This document shows, one piece after another, positions 26,305 through 34,426 of a stretch of 64,000 bases of DNA. The first letter of the stretch is position 1. Every line of letters starts with the position of its first letter. The notes beneath the pieces are model-generated. The model was not told where the DNA came from, did not search any database, and saw nothing but the letters and a program-made list of their open reading frames with translations. The position numbers and the translations under genes are program-made. The stretch covers positions 355,115 through 419,114 of the forward strand of contig JAFDWS010000006.1 of the NCBI GenBank assembly GCA_018268375.1, written 5' to 3'. This stretch comes from Armatimonadota bacterium (GTDB taxonomy: Bacteria; Armatimonadota; Fimbriimonadia; Fimbriimonadales; Fimbriimonadaceae).

Positions 26305-26591
26305 TGGTCGTCGGTGTCCTCGTCCTTGAACTCGGGCTGATGGGATGCCATTCGCTCAAGGACAAACGCAGTATCCTGCGCAGTCTCGTCGAGAAAGCGA
26401 GGCACGATTTCCACGTCTCCATCGCCGAGGTGGGCGACCACGAAATCTGGAGTCAAGCCGTGGTCTGCGCCTCCGTTCCGAGCACCGATGCTGCCCACGC
26501 GCTGGAGGTCCTACAAAGCGTTGAGCGCTTGTTCGGCGAGCATCACGCCGTGGAGATCACGAACGCCTTTCGCGATATGTGGCGGCCCTAG
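26304..26591 (+). CDS. DUF503 (YlxP-like) protein
   Basis: The 95-residue protein matches the DUF503/YlxP pattern: VVGVLVLELGLMGCHSLKDKRSILRSLVEKARHDFHVSIAEVGDHEIWSQAVV. In Bacillus the homologue lies in the nusA-infB operon, and its function remains unclear. Here it is coupled to doxX by a one-base overlap rather than to translation genes. It shares CTAG (26588-26591) as stop codons with convergent hemW. Confidence 0.88.
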   Translation: MVVGVLVLELGLMGCHSLKDKRSILRSLVEKARHDFHVSIAEVGDHEIWSQAVVCASVPSTDAAHALEVLQSVERLFGEHHAVEITNAFRDMWRP

Positions 26592-27703
26592 GCGAGCTCG
26601 AGGGCAACGTCAGAACAATAATGTCGGCCCTTAGTGGTCAACCGCACGAAAGAAAGCCCCGGCTCGACAAGCCCCTTTCGCTCCAAGTGCTCGATGGTCG
26701 CGACGTCCAAAGCAACCGCGTCTTTCGGGAGCCCCTCGTTGAGACGAATGCCGAGCATGATGCGCTCGAGCCTCAAAGTCGTCTTGTCGAGGTGTTCTGA
26801 GTCGCACCACAACCCTTCCCGCGAGTCAACCGCCTGGCAGTAACGGTCGGGATGCTTCGTGTTCGTGTAGCGCGTCCGGTCGCCGCTTGGGCCCACGCAG
26901 CCCACCGCTCCCGGGCCGTAGCCCACGTACTCTTCGCCCCTCCAGTAGCAGAGATTGTGCCGACATTCCTTTCCGGGCTTGGCGAAGTTCGAAATCTCGT
27001 ACTGGTGATAGCCACGGGAGTCACAAACCTCGCACGCGGTGTCGTACATCTCGGTCTGGACATCGTCGTCAGGCAGATCCAACATTCCCCTGACGTGCAG
27101 GCGGTAATAGCGGGTGTTCGGCTCGATCGTGAGGCAGTACAGGCTGAGATGCTCGGGCTCGATGCGCATCGCCAAGTCAAGGTTACGCTGCCAGGCTGCC
27201 GCGGACTGGCCGGGAAGCCCGAACATGAGATCCAGGTTCAAATTGTGAAATCCTGCAGATCGAGCAGCGTCCACCGCACGCCCGATATGGCTCGCCTCGT
27301 GAACACGGCCCAAGCGAATGAGGTCCGACGTGTCGAAGCTCTGGGCACCGAGGCTGATCCGGTTGAACCCCATTGACCTCAGTTCATTGAATTTTGGGAT
27401 ATCGACGGTGCCTGGGTTTGCCTCGCTCGTGATCTCGCAGCCTTCGATCGGAGGATGCGCGCTCAGCACGGCCTCAAGGAGTCGCCGGGACTGCTCGGCG
27501 GCGATGAAGGTGGGAGTTCCACCCCCGAAGAAGACGGTCTTCGCCGGCCGGCCGCGGTGGGGCGATTGGTTGACCTCCTTGACCATGGCCGCGACCGTCC
27601 GTTCCACGATCTCGCCGTCCATCGCGTAGGAGTTGAAGTCGCAGTAACCACACTTGGACGGGCAAAACGGGACGTGCAGATAAACGGCGATGGGGTCCGA
27701 CAT
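26588..27703 (-). CDS. hemW: Radical SAM heme chaperone HemW
   Basis: HemW is a radical SAM protein related to HemN that binds heme and delivers it to apoproteins. The 371-residue protein has the cluster motif CPSKCGYC (CxxxCxxC), the HVPFC lead, the GGGTPTF glycine motif, ITSEANPGT, and QSFDTSDL with DLMFGLPGQS. The fourth Cys typical of HemN (CxxxCxxCxC) is replaced by Phe after YCDF, as in HemW. It starts three bases after argS on the same strand, so argS-hemW is probably one transcript. Confidence 0.93.
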   Translation of the reverse strand: MSDPIAVYLHVPFCPSKCGYCDFNSYAMDGEIVERTVAAMVKEVNQSPHRGRPAKTVFFGGGTPTFIAAEQSRRLLEAVLSAHPPIEGCEITSEANPGTVDIPKFNELRSMGFNRISLGAQSFDTSDLIRLGRVHEASHIGRAVDAARSAGFHNLNLDLMFGLPGQSAAAWQRNLDLAMRIEPEHLSLYCLTIEPNTRYYRLHVRGMLDLPDDDVQTEMYDTACEVCDSRGYHQYEISNFAKPGKECRHNLCYWRGEEYVGYGPGAVGCVGPSGDRTRYTNTKHPDRYCQAVDSREGLWCDSEHLDKTTLRLERIMLGIRLNEGLPKDAVALDVATIEHLERKGLVEPGLSFVRLTTKGRHYCSDVALELA

Positions 27704-27706
27704 GGG

Positions 27707-29863
27707 TCACATCTTCTCCGGTGCGCTCACGCCCAAGAGGTCGAAAGTGGCCTTCAAGGCGGTTCGGGCTGCCTGGCAGTACGCAAGGCGGCGCACGGTC
27801 GTTTCGGGGTCCTGCGGCTCGATGACCCGGCACGCATCGTAGAAGTGGTGGTAGGTCCGGGCAAGTTCTGTCGCGTAGGTGGTCAACCGGTTAACGGCAT
27901 AGTCTTCGGCGCACCGAAGAACCTCGTAGGGGAGGTCGAGGATCTTGAGGAGCAAGGCACGCTCCTTTGGATGGAGCGCTCCCGTACTGGAAGGCGCTGT
28001 TGGCGGGGCAAACCCAGCCTCTTCGGCCTTCCTGAGGACTCCGCAGATGCGCGCATGCGCGTACTGGACATAGAACACGGGATTCTCGTCGCTCTGCTTC
28101 GCGGCCAGGTCGAGGTCGAAATCAAACGTCGTGTCGTGGTTCCGCATGAGATAGAAGAACCGCGCCACGTCCTTGCCCGCTTCCTGCTTTTCTGCCGTCG
28201 TGCCCTCGGGCTTGACCATCTGCCCAATCTCGTTGACAAGATCGATGAGGGCGTAGATGTTCCCGTCGCGTTTGCGCATGGGAGCCGGCTTTCCGTCCTT
28301 AACGAACCTCACGAGTTGGAAGATCAGAACTTCAAGACGCTTGTCGCTCTCGGCTTTGGCCGCTTGGCACTTGTCACGCAGCGCAAGGTTCCCGCCGTAG
28401 AGGTCGCGTTCGGAGTCAGAGGCCCAGGCCCCTCCGACGGGGACGTCGGCGGCTACCCCTTCGGGCATAAGGTCAGCGGCGACGACGGCGTGGAGGCGGC
28501 CGATGTAACCGTGGTGGTCAGGCCCAAGCACCGTGATCAGCTTGTCAGCGTTTGCTGGCCGGTTGAACTTGTCCTCGTGGTAGGCGACGTCACTGGCAAT
28601 GTAGGTCAGGCGGCCATCCTTACGGCGCAGGACGCGGTCCATGTCATCGCCAAAGAGAGTGCTCCGCAGCCAGAGGGTGGCTGAGGTCTCTGAGGGGCTT
28701 GGTTCGGAAGCCGCTGCCTCGCCTGCAGTGGTGGTCGTGCCAGAAGTTGAGGAGGGGGTTGTGGGTGGATCATCCCCGTGTCCGTCTTCCTCCAAGACCT
28801 CAGCCTTGCCAACTTGGCTCTCGTGCTCGACCTCGGTCAGGACGCCGCCTTTTGCGAGCTTGACCTTCGTCCGCACAGGCTCATCGTCCGCCACACCTTT
28901 GTCCTTGAGTTTGCCGATGCACTGGTCGACTTTGCCGCTGTCGTGGAGGGACTGTTCGGAAAACCAGGTGTCGAAGGTGACACCGAAGGCTGCCAGATCT
29001 TGCCGCTGCTTGGCAAGCATCAGATCTTGTGATACGGACTGGTAGAAACTCAAGCCCAAGCTGGCCATCCTCTCACCAAACGCCTCTGTATATTTGACTC
29101 CGCTCCCGAGACACTGGCCTATCCATTCGAGAGAAGCGACGGTCTCGGAATCGAACCTGTGAGAGCCCAATGCCAGGACCCTCAACAGGGCCTTGGCTCC
29201 ATCGACCTGTAGTGTCTTCGCGGTTTCAGCGACATAGTCGCCTTTGTAGCCGTTCTCCGGGGCGGACTGACCAAGCACCATCGCCTTGACCGACTCCGCA
29301 AACAACCGCATCTGCTCGCTGTTCACTCCGTCGTTGATGTAGTACTCGCGGTGGACTTCGTTTCCTGCTGCCTGGAGCACGTTGGCCAGCGTCGAGCCAT
29401 AAGCGGCTCCGCGACCGGAGCCGATGGTGATGGGGCCGTTCGGGTTCACGGAAACGAACTCAATGTTGATCTTCGACCTTGGAGTGAGTCCGGATTGGGG
29501 CCGGGCGTAGTGACCGGCGTCGTCCAGCACCGACTGGCCGGCAGAACCCAAGACTGACTCCAAGAAACTTGAAACCGCGGAAGACTCGAGCGTGATGTTC
29601 ACGAAGCCAGGCCCAGCCACCTCCGCCTTGGTGAGCTCGGGGTCGGTGGCCAGTTCGCCTGCAAGCATCTCGCCCAATTCGCGAGGGTTTTTGCCAGCGA
29701 GTTTGACCGCCATCATCGCCCAGTTAGTGGCGAAATCACCGTGCTCGGGCTGCTTCGTGTCCATGACCTCCGGAGTCGGATAGTCAGCCACGGCCAACGC
29801 GCCACGGGACACGAGGCGAGCGATGGCGGCCTCGATCTTCCCGGCAACGACTTGGCGGAGCAT
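27707..29863 (-). CDS. argS: Arginyl-tRNA synthetase with altered HIGH motif
   Basis: It charges tRNA-Arg. The fold is clear: an N-terminal Add1 domain (PEHGDFATNWAMMAVKLAG), NIEFVSVNPNGPITIGSGRGAAYG, REYYINDGVNSEQM, FVKDGKPAPMRKRDGN and a DALR anticodon domain at the C-terminus. Two oddities stand out. The class I HIGH signature (normally HVGH after NPTGPL) reads TIGS at residues 146-149. A roughly 35-residue Thr/Ser/Pro/Glu low-complexity insert lies near residues 361-395, making the protein 718 residues instead of about 560-590. I chose ATG 29863 because TACCAT lies six bases upstream. ATG 29899 with a GGAAGGGG Shine-Dalgarno is the alternative. Confidence 0.92.
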   Translation of the reverse strand: MLRQVVAGKIEAAIARLVSRGALAVADYPTPEVMDTKQPEHGDFATNWAMMAVKLAGKNPRELGEMLAGELATDPELTKAEVAGPGFVNITLESSAVSSFLESVLGSAGQSVLDDAGHYARPQSGLTPRSKINIEFVSVNPNGPITIGSGRGAAYGSTLANVLQAAGNEVHREYYINDGVNSEQMRLFAESVKAMVLGQSAPENGYKGDYVAETAKTLQVDGAKALLRVLALGSHRFDSETVASLEWIGQCLGSGVKYTEAFGERMASLGLSFYQSVSQDLMLAKQRQDLAAFGVTFDTWFSEQSLHDSGKVDQCIGKLKDKGVADDEPVRTKVKLAKGGVLTEVEHESQVGKAEVLEEDGHGDDPPTTPSSTSGTTTTAGEAAASEPSPSETSATLWLRSTLFGDDMDRVLRRKDGRLTYIASDVAYHEDKFNRPANADKLITVLGPDHHGYIGRLHAVVAADLMPEGVAADVPVGGAWASDSERDLYGGNLALRDKCQAAKAESDKRLEVLIFQLVRFVKDGKPAPMRKRDGNIYALIDLVNEIGQMVKPEGTTAEKQEAGKDVARFFYLMRNHDTTFDFDLDLAAKQSDENPVFYVQYAHARICGVLRKAEEAGFAPPTAPSSTGALHPKERALLLKILDLPYEVLRCAEDYAVNRLTTYATELARTYHHFYDACRVIEPQDPETTVRRLAYCQAARTALKATFDLLGVSAPEKM

Positions 29864-29869
29864 GCCTTC

Positions 29870-29875
29870 ATGGTA
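29870..29875 (-). promoter_or_regulatory. -10-like box of argS (leaderless)
   Basis: TACCAT on the minus strand ends six bases before ATG 29863. Confidence 0.4.
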
Positions 29876-29993
29876 CCGGTCAGTGAGACCGAGTCCCATC
29901 CGGAGTTCCCCTTCCTCGTCTGCAGGGGATGCTTGTGCGCCGAAGATGAGGAAGGGGCCAGGGGATGGAGCGAGGCTGTTGCGTCGGATCGAC

Positions 29994-29999
29994 TACAAT
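29994..29999 (+). promoter_or_regulatory. -10-like box of the deacetylase gene
   Basis: TACAAT lies 12 bases before ATG 30012, predicting a leader of only about five bases. Confidence 0.45.
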
Positions 30000-30011
30000 G
30001 CAGGCATTGCC

Positions 30012-30962
30012 ATGGGTGCTCTGCGCAGGATCTGGTCTTCCCGGTGGACCCCGGCACTCCTGCTCGCCCTCGTCGGCGCCGGATGGATCCTCCTTCCTAA
30101 GATCAAGCCAAGGCAGACCTTCCAGCTCGAAGGAGACATGCTCGTTTCGGGCAACCCGAGCCTCCATGAGGTTTGCCTCACGTTCGACGACGGCCCGCAC
30201 CCGGAATCGATGAACCGGATTCTTGACGTGCTCAAGAAGGAGAACGTGAAAGCGACGTTCTTCGTCGTCGGCAAGGTGGTCGAACAGCACCCCGAACTCG
30301 TTCGCCGCATGATGGCCGAAGGGCACGAGGTCGGCAACCACACCTATTCGCACAAGCGCCTGAACCAGATGCCGCTCGGCAGTGCTCGGCAAGAGATCCT
30401 TGCCTGCGCCGCGGCGGTCAAGCGGGCGACAGGCGCTAGCATGGACCTCCTCCGCCCGCCGGGCATGGAATACAACAACAACGTCCTGTACTTGAGCCAA
30501 GAGCTCGGCTACGTGACCGTCCACTGGAACGTTGTCGCCGCCGACTACGTGCCCGTCCGGCCCGATGTCGTCGTCCAGCGTGTGATGGACCAGGTCAAGG
30601 ACGGCTCCGTCATTCTCTTGCACGACTCGCCTGACACGGCGCTTGCGCTCGAGACTGTGATCCGCAAACTGAAGGCCCAGAAGTACAGGTTTGTGACGAC
30701 GACCCAAATGCTGGCCCGGCTACCGCGCCCCGTCTTTATTGCGACGAACGCCTTTGCGGTCGCGCCGGAGACACCGGTGGCTCAGACCGTCTCGATCCCG
30801 ACCAGCGAAGGCACGCGCAAGCCAAAACCGATCACTGGCACGAAGGGAGCGCCCGTCAAGGCAGCATTACCGAGGGGCCGGACAACGCCGCCCATCGACT
30901 CTCCAGCTTGGGACGGCCACAGCGAGAAAAGCTCGGGCCAAGAGCGGTCCGAAGCGTCCTGA
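30012..30962 (+). CDS. Polysaccharide deacetylase (NodB homology, CE4)
   Basis: CE4 enzymes remove N-acetyl groups from peptidoglycan or other glycans. An N-terminal membrane anchor (PALLLALVGAGWILL) precedes a NodB domain with motif 1 TFDDGPHPE, motif 2 HTYSH (HxxxH-type metal ligands), motif 3 RPPG and motif 5 LLHD. The last 70 residues are a Pro/Lys/Thr-rich tail without known domain. It is extracytoplasmic and membrane-tethered. Start at ATG 30012 fits the anchor and the nearby TACAAT. The longer frame from 29823 overlaps argS and was rejected. Confidence 0.92.
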   Translation: MGALRRIWSSRWTPALLLALVGAGWILLPKIKPRQTFQLEGDMLVSGNPSLHEVCLTFDDGPHPESMNRILDVLKKENVKATFFVVGKVVEQHPELVRRMMAEGHEVGNHTYSHKRLNQMPLGSARQEILACAAAVKRATGASMDLLRPPGMEYNNNVLYLSQELGYVTVHWNVVAADYVPVRPDVVVQRVMDQVKDGSVILLHDSPDTALALETVIRKLKAQKYRFVTTTQMLARLPRPVFIATNAFAVAPETPVAQTVSIPTSEGTRKPKPITGTKGAPVKAALPRGRTTPPIDSPAWDGHSEKSSGQERSEAS

Positions 30963-30979
30963 GAACCGCTGTTCTGGGG

Positions 30980-30985
30980 CAATAT
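30980..30985 (+). promoter_or_regulatory. -10-like box of the ABM-like gene (leaderless)
   Basis: CAATAT ends seven bases before ATG 30993. Confidence 0.35.
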
Positions 30986-30992
30986 TGAATCG

Positions 30993-31283
30993 ATGTACAT
31001 CGTCGTTTCGAAGTGGAGCCCTAAGCCAGGCATGGCCGACGAGTTCAAGTCTCGGTCTGTCCCCATGCGGTCGCTCATGCGCGGCATGCCCGGCGTCGAG
31101 TTCGTCCACGGATTCGTGAGCGAGTCGGGGGACCCCGTCGCCATCGTCGGCTACCGTGACAAGGACACCTACGAGCAAATCGTCAACGCACCTGACGGCC
31201 CCTTTATGAAAGCACTCGCCGACCACCGGTTGGAGGAGGTCAGCGAGTGGGTTTGGTCAGAGCGCGGGGAATCGGCAGACTAA
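30993..31283 (+). CDS. Antibiotic biosynthesis monooxygenase-like (dimeric alpha/beta barrel) protein
   Basis: The 96-residue sequence has the beta-alpha-beta-beta-alpha-beta arrangement of ABM/ferredoxin-like proteins: MYIVVSKWSPKPGMADEF, PGVEFVHGFVSES, PVAIVGYRDKDTYEQI, and FMKALADHRLEEVSEWVWSE. Such proteins may be cofactor-free monooxygenases, heme-degrading enzymes or simply stress-related. No family-specific catalytic residues can be assigned. Its stop lies three bases from that of convergent msrB. Confidence 0.65.
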   Translation: MYIVVSKWSPKPGMADEFKSRSVPMRSLMRGMPGVEFVHGFVSESGDPVAIVGYRDKDTYEQIVNAPDGPFMKALADHRLEEVSEWVWSERGESAD

Positions 31284-31286
31284 GCG

Positions 31287-31856
31287 CTAGCTCTTGTCGG
31301 GCACGAACTTCAGTACCGTCCCGTTGATGCAATAGCGCAGGCCGGTGGGCGGTGGCCCGTCGTCGAACACGTGGCCGAGGTGGCCATCGCACCGTGAACA
31401 AAGGATCTCGGTGCGGATCATTCCATGCGACCGGTCGCTGTGGTACCAGACGTTGTCAGGATCGATCGGCTCGCCGAAACTCGGCCATCCCGTGCCAGAG
31501 TTGAACTTGTTTCCCGAGCGGAACAGTGGCAGGCCGCAACCAGCGCACTCGTAGACGCCGGGGCCCTTGTTCTCGAGGTTCACGCCGCAAAAGGCGGGCT
31601 CAGTGCCCTTGTTCCGGAGGATTTTGTACTGCTCGGGCGTCAGAATCTTTTGCCACTCCTCGTCAGTCTTCACCACCTTGTCCTTTCGCTTGGGGCTTTC
31701 CTGGTTCAAATAGGCTGTCCTTTGGTCCACTTTCTTGCTTCCTTGTGATTTGTCTTGGCCACCTTTCAAGAAGGGGCCGTTACCGACGAAGGCTACAGCC
31801 AAACCGACCGCAGCCAGGGCAGCGATCACGAATCCGATCTTCATGGTCGTTCTCAT
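31287..31856 (-). CDS. msrB: Peptide-methionine (R)-S-oxide reductase MsrB, membrane-anchored or exported
   Basis: MsrB reduces the R-epimer of methionine sulfoxide in oxidised proteins. An N-terminal hydrophobic segment ([23 protein letters not shown]) implies membrane anchoring or export, then a charged linker. The MsrB domain spans about residues 60-187: the zinc pairs CAGCG and CSRCDGH, the SGTGWPSF loop, and the catalytic Cys in [13 protein letters not shown]. The start could be ATG 31856 or the in-frame ATG at 31844. Extracytoplasmic location suggests repair of envelope proteins. Confidence 0.94.
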   Translation of the reverse strand: MRTTMKIGFVIAALAAVGLAVAFVGNGPFLKGGQDKSQGSKKVDQRTAYLNQESPKRKDKVVKTDEEWQKILTPEQYKILRNKGTEPAFCGVNLENKGPGVYECAGCGLPLFRSGNKFNSGTGWPSFGEPIDPDNVWYHSDRSHGMIRTEILCSRCDGHLGHVFDDGPPPTGLRYCINGTVLKFVPDKS

Positions 31857-31924
31857 CGTCAGGGTTTCTTCCGATAGTGTAAGCGCGAATTGGGCCGTGC
31901 GGTTCCGCGGATGGGACCCGCAGG

Positions 31925-31930
31925 TACCTT
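31925..31930 (+). promoter_or_regulatory. -10-like box of the rlmI-like gene (leaderless)
   Basis: TACCTT ends six bases before GTG 31937. Confidence 0.4.
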
Positions 31931-31936
31931 GACGCC

Positions 31937-33097
31937 GTGGAACTCGGCGTCGTCAGGCTCAAGAAAGGCAAGGAACGGAAGATCCGGAACTTCTATCCTT
32001 GGGTTCAACGAGGAGAGTGCCGGGCAGACGGCGTGGAGGACGGATCGCTTGCTCGGCTCGTCGACGATGAAGGCAAGTTCCTCGCGGTCGGGACTTACAA
32101 CGCACAGAGCAGGTTTCAGTTCAGAGTCCTCTCGACCACCGACCGCCTAATCGACCAAGACTTCTTCAAGGAGCGGTTCGCCGCCTGCGCAGAACTCAGA
32201 GAGAAACTGCTACCCGGCGTCACCGCCCGACGGCTTGTTTACAGCGAGTCGGACATGGTGCCTGGATTGATCGTCGACCAGTACGGCCCCGTCCTCATTG
32301 CTCAAGTCCGATCCCTCGGCATGGATCGCTTGAAGCCCTTGTGGCTACCGGCCCTGGTCGCCTCGGCCCACCCCGGCGGGATTCTTGAGCGCAGCGAAAT
32401 GGCAGGAAGAGAGGAGGAGGGCCTTAAGCCGAGAACCGAGCTCCTTCACGGCGACGTGCCGGACGAGATCGAGATCGAAGAGGGAGGATTGAAGATGGTC
32501 GTCCCGGTGCGCGAGGGTCTGAAGACGGGGCACTACCTCGACCAGCGTGAAACGAAGCGCCAGTTCGCAGAACGTGTCCAAGCGGGGGACAAGGTCTTGG
32601 ACTGCTTCTGCTATACGGGCGGTATCACACTCGCCGCCGCAAAGGCAGGCGCCCTGGCTTATGGTGTCGACATCCACAAGCCGGCAATCGAAATTGCACG
32701 GAGGAACTCAGCTTTGAATGGCCTGGAGGCTGTGTTCGTCGAGGCCAACGTCTTCGAGTATCTCGACCAGGATGTGCTTGGTCCCTATGATTGGATCATC
32801 CTGGATCCTCCTGCCCTGGCGAAGACATCAGAGAAGAGGGACTCGCTCAAGTGGGCAGTCTGGAAGCTGGCGCACAAGGCCCTCCCCTTGCTCAAACCTG
32901 GGGGCCGCATGATCGTGTGTTCCTGCTCGTACCAACTCTCGTTGCAAGAACTCATTGAGACGGCCCGCCTCGCGGCGAGCGACCGACAGACCCGTCTCTT
33001 CCTTGAGAACGTGACCTATCAAGATCTGGACCATCCGGCCCCTATCCAGTTCCCTGAATCGCTTTATTTGAAGTGCGCCTGGCTCCGAAAAGGATGA
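31937..33097 (+). CDS. RlmI-like class I SAM-dependent rRNA methyltransferase
   Basis: The 386-residue protein has an N-terminal PUA domain ([24 protein letters not shown]), an EEHD-like middle ([17 protein letters not shown]), then a Rossmann methyltransferase with motif [20 protein letters not shown], acidic [15 protein letters not shown], and catalytic [15 protein letters not shown] with SCSYQLS. The E. coli homologue RlmI makes m5C1962 in 23S rRNA. The exact target here is not proven. It starts at GTG with a -10-like box six bases upstream. Its last 56 bases overlap the convergent VanZ gene. Confidence 0.9.
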   Translation: MELGVVRLKKGKERKIRNFYPWVQRGECRADGVEDGSLARLVDDEGKFLAVGTYNAQSRFQFRVLSTTDRLIDQDFFKERFAACAELREKLLPGVTARRLVYSESDMVPGLIVDQYGPVLIAQVRSLGMDRLKPLWLPALVASAHPGGILERSEMAGREEEGLKPRTELLHGDVPDEIEIEEGGLKMVVPVREGLKTGHYLDQRETKRQFAERVQAGDKVLDCFCYTGGITLAAAKAGALAYGVDIHKPAIEIARRNSALNGLEAVFVEANVFEYLDQDVLGPYDWIILDPPALAKTSEKRDSLKWAVWKLAHKALPLLKPGGRMIVCSCSYQLSLQELIETARLAASDRQTRLFLENVTYQDLDHPAPIQFPESLYLKCAWLRKG

Positions 33098-33506
33098 TAC
33101 AAGCGAGCGCCAGTGCGACGCCGGTGGCGTCGATGAGCCAATCGCTCACACGCCCGCCCCGCATGGGGACAAAGGTCTGGTGGAACTCGTCTGTCGCCGC
33201 GTAGGCAAGAGACAGGACAGCGACCGTGGCAAGCGACGCCGCCTTCGGCCTAGCGCTCTCGATCAACCACTTGGCGAGGAAAAAGGCTAGGACGAAGTAC
33301 TCCAGCACGTGCCACCCCTTGACGAATAGCCACCACCAGCTATTCCAAAAGGCGGCAAATTGATCTTCTGTGACGACAACTGGCGCCGAGGTCGCGACAG
33401 CTTTGACGAACCTCTTGGAGGTAACGACTGTCGAGGAGGTCACGAAAATCACGAGGGCCCACAAGAGCGTGGGCACCCATGCGCGGTCAGCAGCCCGTGA
33501 GTTCAC
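33042..33506 (-). CDS. VanZ-like family membrane protein
   Basis: The 154-residue protein has four predicted membrane helices and the VanZ hallmark AYAATDEFHQTFVPMRGGRVSDWLIDATGVALA. VanZ family proteins are of uncertain function. The founding member gives low-level teicoplanin resistance. It starts at GTG 33506, with no convincing Shine-Dalgarno. The 3' end runs 56 bases into the convergent methyltransferase gene, in coding sequence on both strands. Confidence 0.85.
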   Translation of the reverse strand: MNSRAADRAWVPTLLWALVIFVTSSTVVTSKRFVKAVATSAPVVVTEDQFAAFWNSWWWLFVKGWHVLEYFVLAFFLAKWLIESARPKAASLATVAVLSLAYAATDEFHQTFVPMRGGRVSDWLIDATGVALALACIILFGARRTSNKAIQGTG

Positions 33507-33541
33507 TCAAAAGTGCCAACAAGAGGCGGCGCCAGTAAGTT

Positions 33542-34426
33542 TCAGGACCTCACCACCAACACGTTGTGCTCTTCTCTCACCACATGGTGGAGAGCCGTGC
33601 TGCCGATGAGCAGGCGCTCAAGGAACCCATGGCCTTGGGCACCCATCACCAACAGCGCAGCGCCCGACGACGCCATCGTTTGGTTGATGACCTCGTTGGG
33701 GTTCCCCTCCGAAACAATGCGCTCCACATGCGGAGCAACCTGAGCGAGTCTTGCCGCAACCGCCTCCTGCAACGTGTCGATCTGGCCCCGGGCAGTTCCG
33801 ACCGTCTCGCCTGCAAACTCGGGGTTGTCGTGCTCGATCAGGGCAGCGATGCTTGGATCGGTGGTGTCAGCGGTGACAAGTACGATACGTTCGATCCCCG
33901 TCGGCGACCAACTCACGAACCGGTCGAGGGCCCTCCCTGCGTAATCAGATAGGTCGTGGGCAAAGACTGCCGTCAACCCTTTGGTGGATGCGGGCTCGTG
34001 TTTGCCGACCAGGATCGAAGCCTTGCTTGCGGAGGTCAGAGTGCGGGCCACCGAACCTGTGAAAAGACTGCCGATCAGCGACTTCCGGTGAGAGCCCACG
34101 ACGACCAGGTCGTGACCGTGCTTCTCCGAAACCAGGAGGAGTTCGGAGGCTGCACCCCCCATGAGCACGTCTGTCGATACCTTCCGGCCCTTTGCCGCAA
34201 AGGAGTCAGCGACCCCTTGGGCAAGTTGCTTGCCTGCAGCGGTCAGGTCGTCCAGAACCTGAATGATCGGGTTCGTTACTTGGAGTTCGGGAAACGCGCC
34301 GTCAGGCAGGATCGGCTCGACCACATTGACGACCTCGACCTCCCATGAGTCTAAACCGAGTCCTTCGAAGAGGCGAATGGCGGGTTCATAAGAGCCCGCG
34401 AGGTCGACACCGATCAGTGCTTTCAT
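33542..34426 (-). CDS. Tandem universal stress protein (UspA) domains
   Basis: The 294-residue protein has two Usp domains, about residues 1-140 (MKALIGVDLAGSYEPAIRLFE to DLVVVGSHRKSLIGSLFTGSVARTL) and 150-294 (AVFAHDLSDYAGRALDRF to LLVMGAQGHGFLERLLIGSTALHHVVREEHNVLVVRS). The GxxGH-type ATP-binding loop is kept in the second domain (GAQGHGFLERLLIGS), while the first has GSHRKSLIGSLFTGS. Start 34426 overlaps the lnt stop (ATGA), so it is coupled to lnt. A longer upstream extension in the same frame lies within lnt and was rejected. Confidence 0.9.
   Translation of the reverse strand: MKALIGVDLAGSYEPAIRLFEGLGLDSWEVEVVNVVEPILPDGAFPELQVTNPIIQVLDDLTAAGKQLAQGVADSFAAKGRKVSTDVLMGGAASELLLVSEKHGHDLVVVGSHRKSLIGSLFTGSVARTLTSASKASILVGKHEPASTKGLTAVFAHDLSDYAGRALDRFVSWSPTGIERIVLVTADTTDPSIAALIEHDNPEFAGETVGTARGQIDTLQEAVAARLAQVAPHVERIVSEGNPNEVINQTMASSGAALLVMGAQGHGFLERLLIGSTALHHVVREEHNVLVVRS

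Noticed and set aside
27455-28684. Open frame of 409 codons antisense to hemW and argS
   Set aside because: It crosses the boundary of two real genes on the other strand and has no coding hallmarks of its own.
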